From Bicyclus anynana (lineage: Eukaryota > Arthropoda > Insecta > Lepidoptera > Nymphalidae), in contig NC_069093.1 in NCBI RefSeq assembly GCF_947172395.1, positions 7,475,561 through 7,539,560 on the forward strand: DNA of 64,000 nucleotides. Reading direction: 5' to 3'. The position numbers and the translations under genes are program-made. Each line of letters begins with the position of its first letter. Positions within the stretch are counted from its first letter, which is position 1. Below the pieces are notes generated by a model. That model did no database searches and had not been told where the DNA came from. It worked only from the letters and a program-made list of their open reading frames with translations. Shown one piece after another: positions 59,930 through 64,000 of this stretch.

Positions 59930-61760
59930 TTGATTTTAAAAATCGGATAAGTGCGAGTCGGATTCGCTTACCGAGGGTTCCGTAGAATTTTTTGAATATT
60001 TATTTAACCTCGGTTGTACATAAACATTATCGCACATTGTAACATGTAACAAACGTAACAAATAAATCTGAAATTCACCATCTATCGTTACAAAAAGTGA
60101 GAAATAAATAAATAAATTAAACAAATAAAAAAAAAACCCAACTGCATAAAATATAAATAAACTGAAAAGAAAAAAAAACAAGCTCAGTCCAGAAGTGTAG
60201 AAAGAAATTCGAAATATTTTATTTAAGAATTATTTTTTTTATTATTATCCTTTCTTTGAGCCTAAGAGAAATACACAGATTTAGATAGGTATTATGTACA
60301 AGTAGAATCAACAACCTTGTCCGTTTAATAAAAACGGCCAAAAAACAAAACAAATAAAAGCAATTTACACCAGAAAAGTAAAATCAATACCTACACGCGC
60401 CGCAATGTTTTGTTTGCAGCTTTAATTTGGTCTTAAAACTTTAAAGCGCTCGTAGTTTAATATGAGAGCAAGCGAAACAGTCCTCTAGCGCGTTTGAAGT
60501 AGGGTCGACAAAAAACGGCGGCCTGACGCAAAGGCCCACTTCCACTTGCCCTGTGCGGTGCGCGCCCCCATCCCAAACTGTCGCACACTACAAAAACTCC
60601 ACGAGAAATACTAACATTTTTAGCGCTATAAAGACTCCACCGCTATAAAGATGACACGTGACTATTTTTAGCCCATTGGCCATTGTTGATTAATTATAAT
60701 TATACCAGACACTTCAAAATTAGAATAGATTTCCAAATAATAATCTTAATTTTCATACATAAATGCGAAAGGTCATTCATCAGGAAATCTCAAAAACCAC
60801 TTGACGTGCAAATATGAAATTTAGTGGAGAGGTAGTTTATAGATCGTGGAGGTCTGGATTAAGGAGATCTAAGGGCGGACGAAGTCGCGGGTGTCTGCTA
60901 GTATCCATTTAAAACTGTGAAAAGATGTGGCCAACAGGTTTTACAAAAACAATGTGGGCTGAACTTAGACGAGTATTAACCGGCGTAAATTCGTAACAAA
61001 CTTACATACCTACATACACATGCCAAGGGGACTTTCCATTGGCCCATACTAGGTCGGCCAAGGGAATCCAGGTTTACCCCCGTATTAAAGTACAAATATG
61101 GAGATGATAATGTGATGTATAAATAAATGGATCTAGTTAAATAATTGGCTTAATGAAAGTATGTTTCTTGAAGAAAAATACATTTTTTTATCACTCTTCT
61201 AAGGCAAAATGTTCGCCGGTGTACCAAAGCGGCGAAGTATTATTTGAAGCTGTATTATATTTTTGAATAATTTTTTCTGTACCAACAAGCTTAAAAATCA
61301 AGCAAACGAACTAACAAACAAATCGACTTCAAAAAATGTCATAAAACTCAGGCTGTATGGTCAACGATCTTACCTTGTCCCCATTATGGACAAAATAAAA
61401 GATGAATTAAAAATGTCATAAAACGTTAAAACGAACTTTTTTTGAAAAAGTACCCTAAAAAATATTTTTGTGAAGATTTTATTTTACGACTTTTTATAGT
61501 GTTTTTCAGATAGCATAAGTACGGTGACAGTTGTTGTATGACGTTCATAATACGTACTATTATCGTGAATCGCGGCAAACTTTGAAGAGTGAAACAAACT
61601 GTCACCCGCACCATCCTACTTGAAATTAACGGTAATGTTCATACTCACATTGAATGACAACTTTCTCTGAGCTAAGCCGCGGACAAACGGACGGACGAAC
61701 AGACAGATTTATCGAAACTATAAAGATTCCTTGTGGCTGCGGAACCCTAAAAAAATTATA
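59930..61760. other. Repeat-rich stretch without a gene
   Basis: It opens with 'aaaaatcggataagtgcgagtcgga' and 'accgagggttccgtag' and closes with 'ggctgcggaaccctaaaaa', a dispersed lepidopteran border pair that I recognise but cannot name. Within it are a small Helitron-like element (60,755–60,903) and unassigned sequence. No exon recognised. Confidence 0.45.
60755..60903 (+). mobile_element. Helitron-like element, short
   Basis: 'ttcatacataaatgcgaaaggtc' to 'gggcggacgaagtcgcgggtgtctgctag'. About 150 bp, non-coding. Confidence 0.55.
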
Positions 61761-61954
61761 ATAAAAAAAATTCAACCGACTTCCTACTCAAAAATTAACC
61801 TAAACTAAAAAGCAAAAAATAACATCTTACCTTTGTGCTGCCTTCTAATCAGTTTGAAGGCAGTGCCAAGCCAGTGATGTTTTAATTCAAGCCGCTTTAA
61901 TTACGAAATTTCTGTGGTTCTTTCAGAAACGGCATTTATTTATCTATTTCCATA

Positions 61955-62080
61955 TCTGTCTATCTATCTACTTCCATCCAAATTTCATCTAAATCGCTCC
62001 AGTAGCAGTGGCGTTAAAGAGTAACAAACATCCAAAAAAACATCCAAATATCCATACAAACTTTCGCGTTTAGTAGGATG
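61955..62080 (-). mobile_element. Helitron-like fragment, reversed
   Basis: 'atttcatctaaatcgctccagtagcagtggcgttaaagagtaacaaacatcc' and 'caaactttcgcgtttagtagga', as in the 10,146 element. The CTAG border is missing. Confidence 0.55.
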
Positions 62081-62639
62081 AAGTGCACGCCACCGGGCAT
62101 ACTGTAGTTTGTAATGCTACCTTCCTATTTTAATTCCTATCATCCCAGCCTACCCTTACGTTTTAGGTAGGTATACCCAGGAAAACAAAACTTGCGTTGC
62201 GTGATAGCCCGTGAGCTATTAATTCAAGCGAAATTTACTTTGTAGTTAACAAGGTTAGTTATAGTTTGTTTTGACAGTCCCGCCAGAGTTTGATGGAGTC
62301 AAATCAACAATAACTGTAACTTACCTTACCCATACATTTATAGTTAACTTATTATACCTACTCAGAGCCAGCTGCATAATATTGTTACGAACTAGGGTTC
62401 GAGGATTTGGAATTAAACACCTGGTGAATCGTGCAAGACTTTATTCCACTCCTTAATCCAATTATCAATACACACTTCCAAACATAGGCAATTCGTAGTC
62501 CAAAATTTTAGCCGAGTTCACTATAGTTCACTTGTATCGCTGGTAACTCCGTAACAATATAATAAGATTCTTAATATAAAAGCCCCGGTCGCTCCATGGT
62601 TAAGGGACTAGACAACTCAACAAAGGAAGGTAATAAGTT

Positions 62640-63295
62640 CAAAGTCCTCTCTCAGCTTGACCGTCAAGAATACAGACCGCTTAAGACGATCACGCTTAAA
62701 ACGATTTCTCGCTTATTAGGTAATTTTACGCCAGTTCCTACAACTTGAGACATGTTTTCATACATTTCCTAACGCTTAATACGATTCGTCATCCAGTTTA
62801 ATACGCCTACATGTCACACGCGTGTAATTTTTAATGCGATAAATAAATTACAACAGAAAGATCAGGACATCATAAAGGTCCTTAAACAAGGTTGCAGGAT
62901 AAGACTATAATACATGGTATCTTAAAGAACTGAAATACCCTGACAGCAAACGACCCTTGACATGATGCGATTCTAAACTGAAAATTTTGAAGATGCACTG
63001 CAAAAGTGTTATTTAATTGAAAATTTCATAATTGCTAATGCATCTAAATCTTTTTGATACTCTATAATGATCATACCAGAAAGTGATTACTTTAAGTACC
63101 ATAATTAAGTTGTTTTTACACCAAATACACAAATTTTTATAACTATGTATGTATACATGTCAGTATGTATTGTATTAGTCGTTATATTTTTCAGTATCCC
63201 CACCCATACCTATCCCGTATACGCTTTCCCGTCTAAGACGCGTTTTTAGTTGGGTCCCTGCGAATTCGCATTAAACGGGTTCCACTATAGATTGT
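62640..63295. mobile_element. Possible pogo/Tigger-like non-autonomous element
   Basis: Both ends are built of 'cgcttaagacgatcacgctt'-type text: left 'accgcttaagacgatcacg', right (reversed) 'agtggaacccgtttaatgcg…gcgtcttagacggg'. The ends are similar rather than clean inverted repeats, and no transposase is visible. Confidence 0.3.
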
Positions 63296-63810
63296 TGTTT
63301 TCAAAATTAAAGTAAAACTTATCTCTTTCATTCTAAATCCATGTGTGTAGGTAGGTGTGACTGCGGAAACCTCGGCGTTTAAAAACACTACTTACTTCGT
63401 GCTAAATTTATTTCGTCTGAAAATTCAGTACAGACTCGAGGGTTGGTAAAACGCCAGACTTTTAAATGACTTGGTTTAAAAATTACGCATAACATTATAA
63501 ATAACTCGAGCTGCGCTTTGCGGTTTAACTGGTTTAAGAGCCTTTTAATGCAAGTTCACTGTGGTATGGCGAAACCGACGTCTGCGGGAACAGATTGTAT
63601 GACTTCTAATAAAACATCTGCAGGCAATAAGCGAGAGCTTTTAATTAAAGGTGGCTAAGAAGTCGCTAATTGCCATAGCCGTTATCAATGTCTGCACAAA
63701 GGTTGTTTTTTTTTTTAATTTCGTTCAGCATCTGATGTTTTATAACCGTTTAAGTAAACATTTAATGGTCTCTGTGAAATGCAAATTACTTATTTTATAC
63801 ATAAATTACT

Positions 63811-64000
63811 AGCGGACGTCTGCGTGGATTTCAGCTTTTCACAAATCCCGCGGGTACCATGGATGTTATTATACATAAAAACCTTCCTCTTTAATCACTC
63901 TATCTATTAAAGTCTAAGACTAAAAAGTCGCATCAAAATCCGATGCGTAGTTTTAAAGATTTAAGCATACATTGGGACAGAGAAAGCGACTTTGTTTTAT
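63811..64000 (-). mobile_element. Helitron-like element running off the window
   Basis: 'tactagcggacgtctgcgtgg' with 'cacaaatcccgcgggtaccatgg' and 'catcaaaatccgatgcgtagttttaaagattt'. The distal border is beyond 64,000. Confidence 0.6.

Overview
The window is nuclear DNA of an insect, very probably a moth or butterfly (Lepidoptera). It is AT-rich with compact GT–AG introns. It is full of element families typical of that order: tRNA-headed SINEs with (GATGAT)n tails, 3' stubs of RTE-type LINEs, small Helitron-like units ending in the CTAG of a 'cggacgcccgcgacttcgtccgcg' border, and several MITE families. The order is inferred from these repeats and from protein similarity; no species is claimed.

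Layout. From 2,293 to 24,965 (+) lies an essentially complete USP7 deubiquitinase gene: 21 exons join in frame to about 1,091 residues. Its introns hold most of the SINEs, MITEs and foldbacks of the left third. From 25,007 to about 34,200 I see no gene, only repeats, a diverged tandem array and LINE remnants. Three minus-strand genes follow: LAMTOR2 (34,261–34,739, two exons, 125 aa), SDAD1/SDA1 (35,243–37,447, one exon, 734 aa) and IFT140 (38,235–48,226, 11 exons, about 1,362 aa). NBN (nibrin) is a single plus-strand exon at 49,214–51,079, divergent from IFT140 and convergent with RSL1D1 (51,246–56,760, minus, five exons, 383 aa). A short divergent coding start at 57,113 (+), perhaps continuing at 59,344, may begin a CARD-like protein. 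The last 4.5 kb is repeats.

The genes do not form one pathway. They cover ubiquitin removal (USP7), lysosomal mTORC1 signalling (LAMTOR2), 60S ribosome maturation and nucleolar function (SDAD1, RSL1D1), ciliary retrograde transport (IFT140) and DNA double-strand-break signalling (NBN). I assembled exon structures by hand from splice signals, reading phase and remembered family sequences; phases close exactly for USP7, LAMTOR2, IFT140 and RSL1D1.

Most interesting: a 137-bp tandem duplication straddling an IFT140 splice donor; a consensus RFX X-box upstream of IFT140; two ATM-motif-like 'DDDE(M/L)FNF' blocks in NBN placed before, not after, the MRE11-binding motif; a 76-bp-arm foldback in a USP7 intron; and the possible CARD gene.
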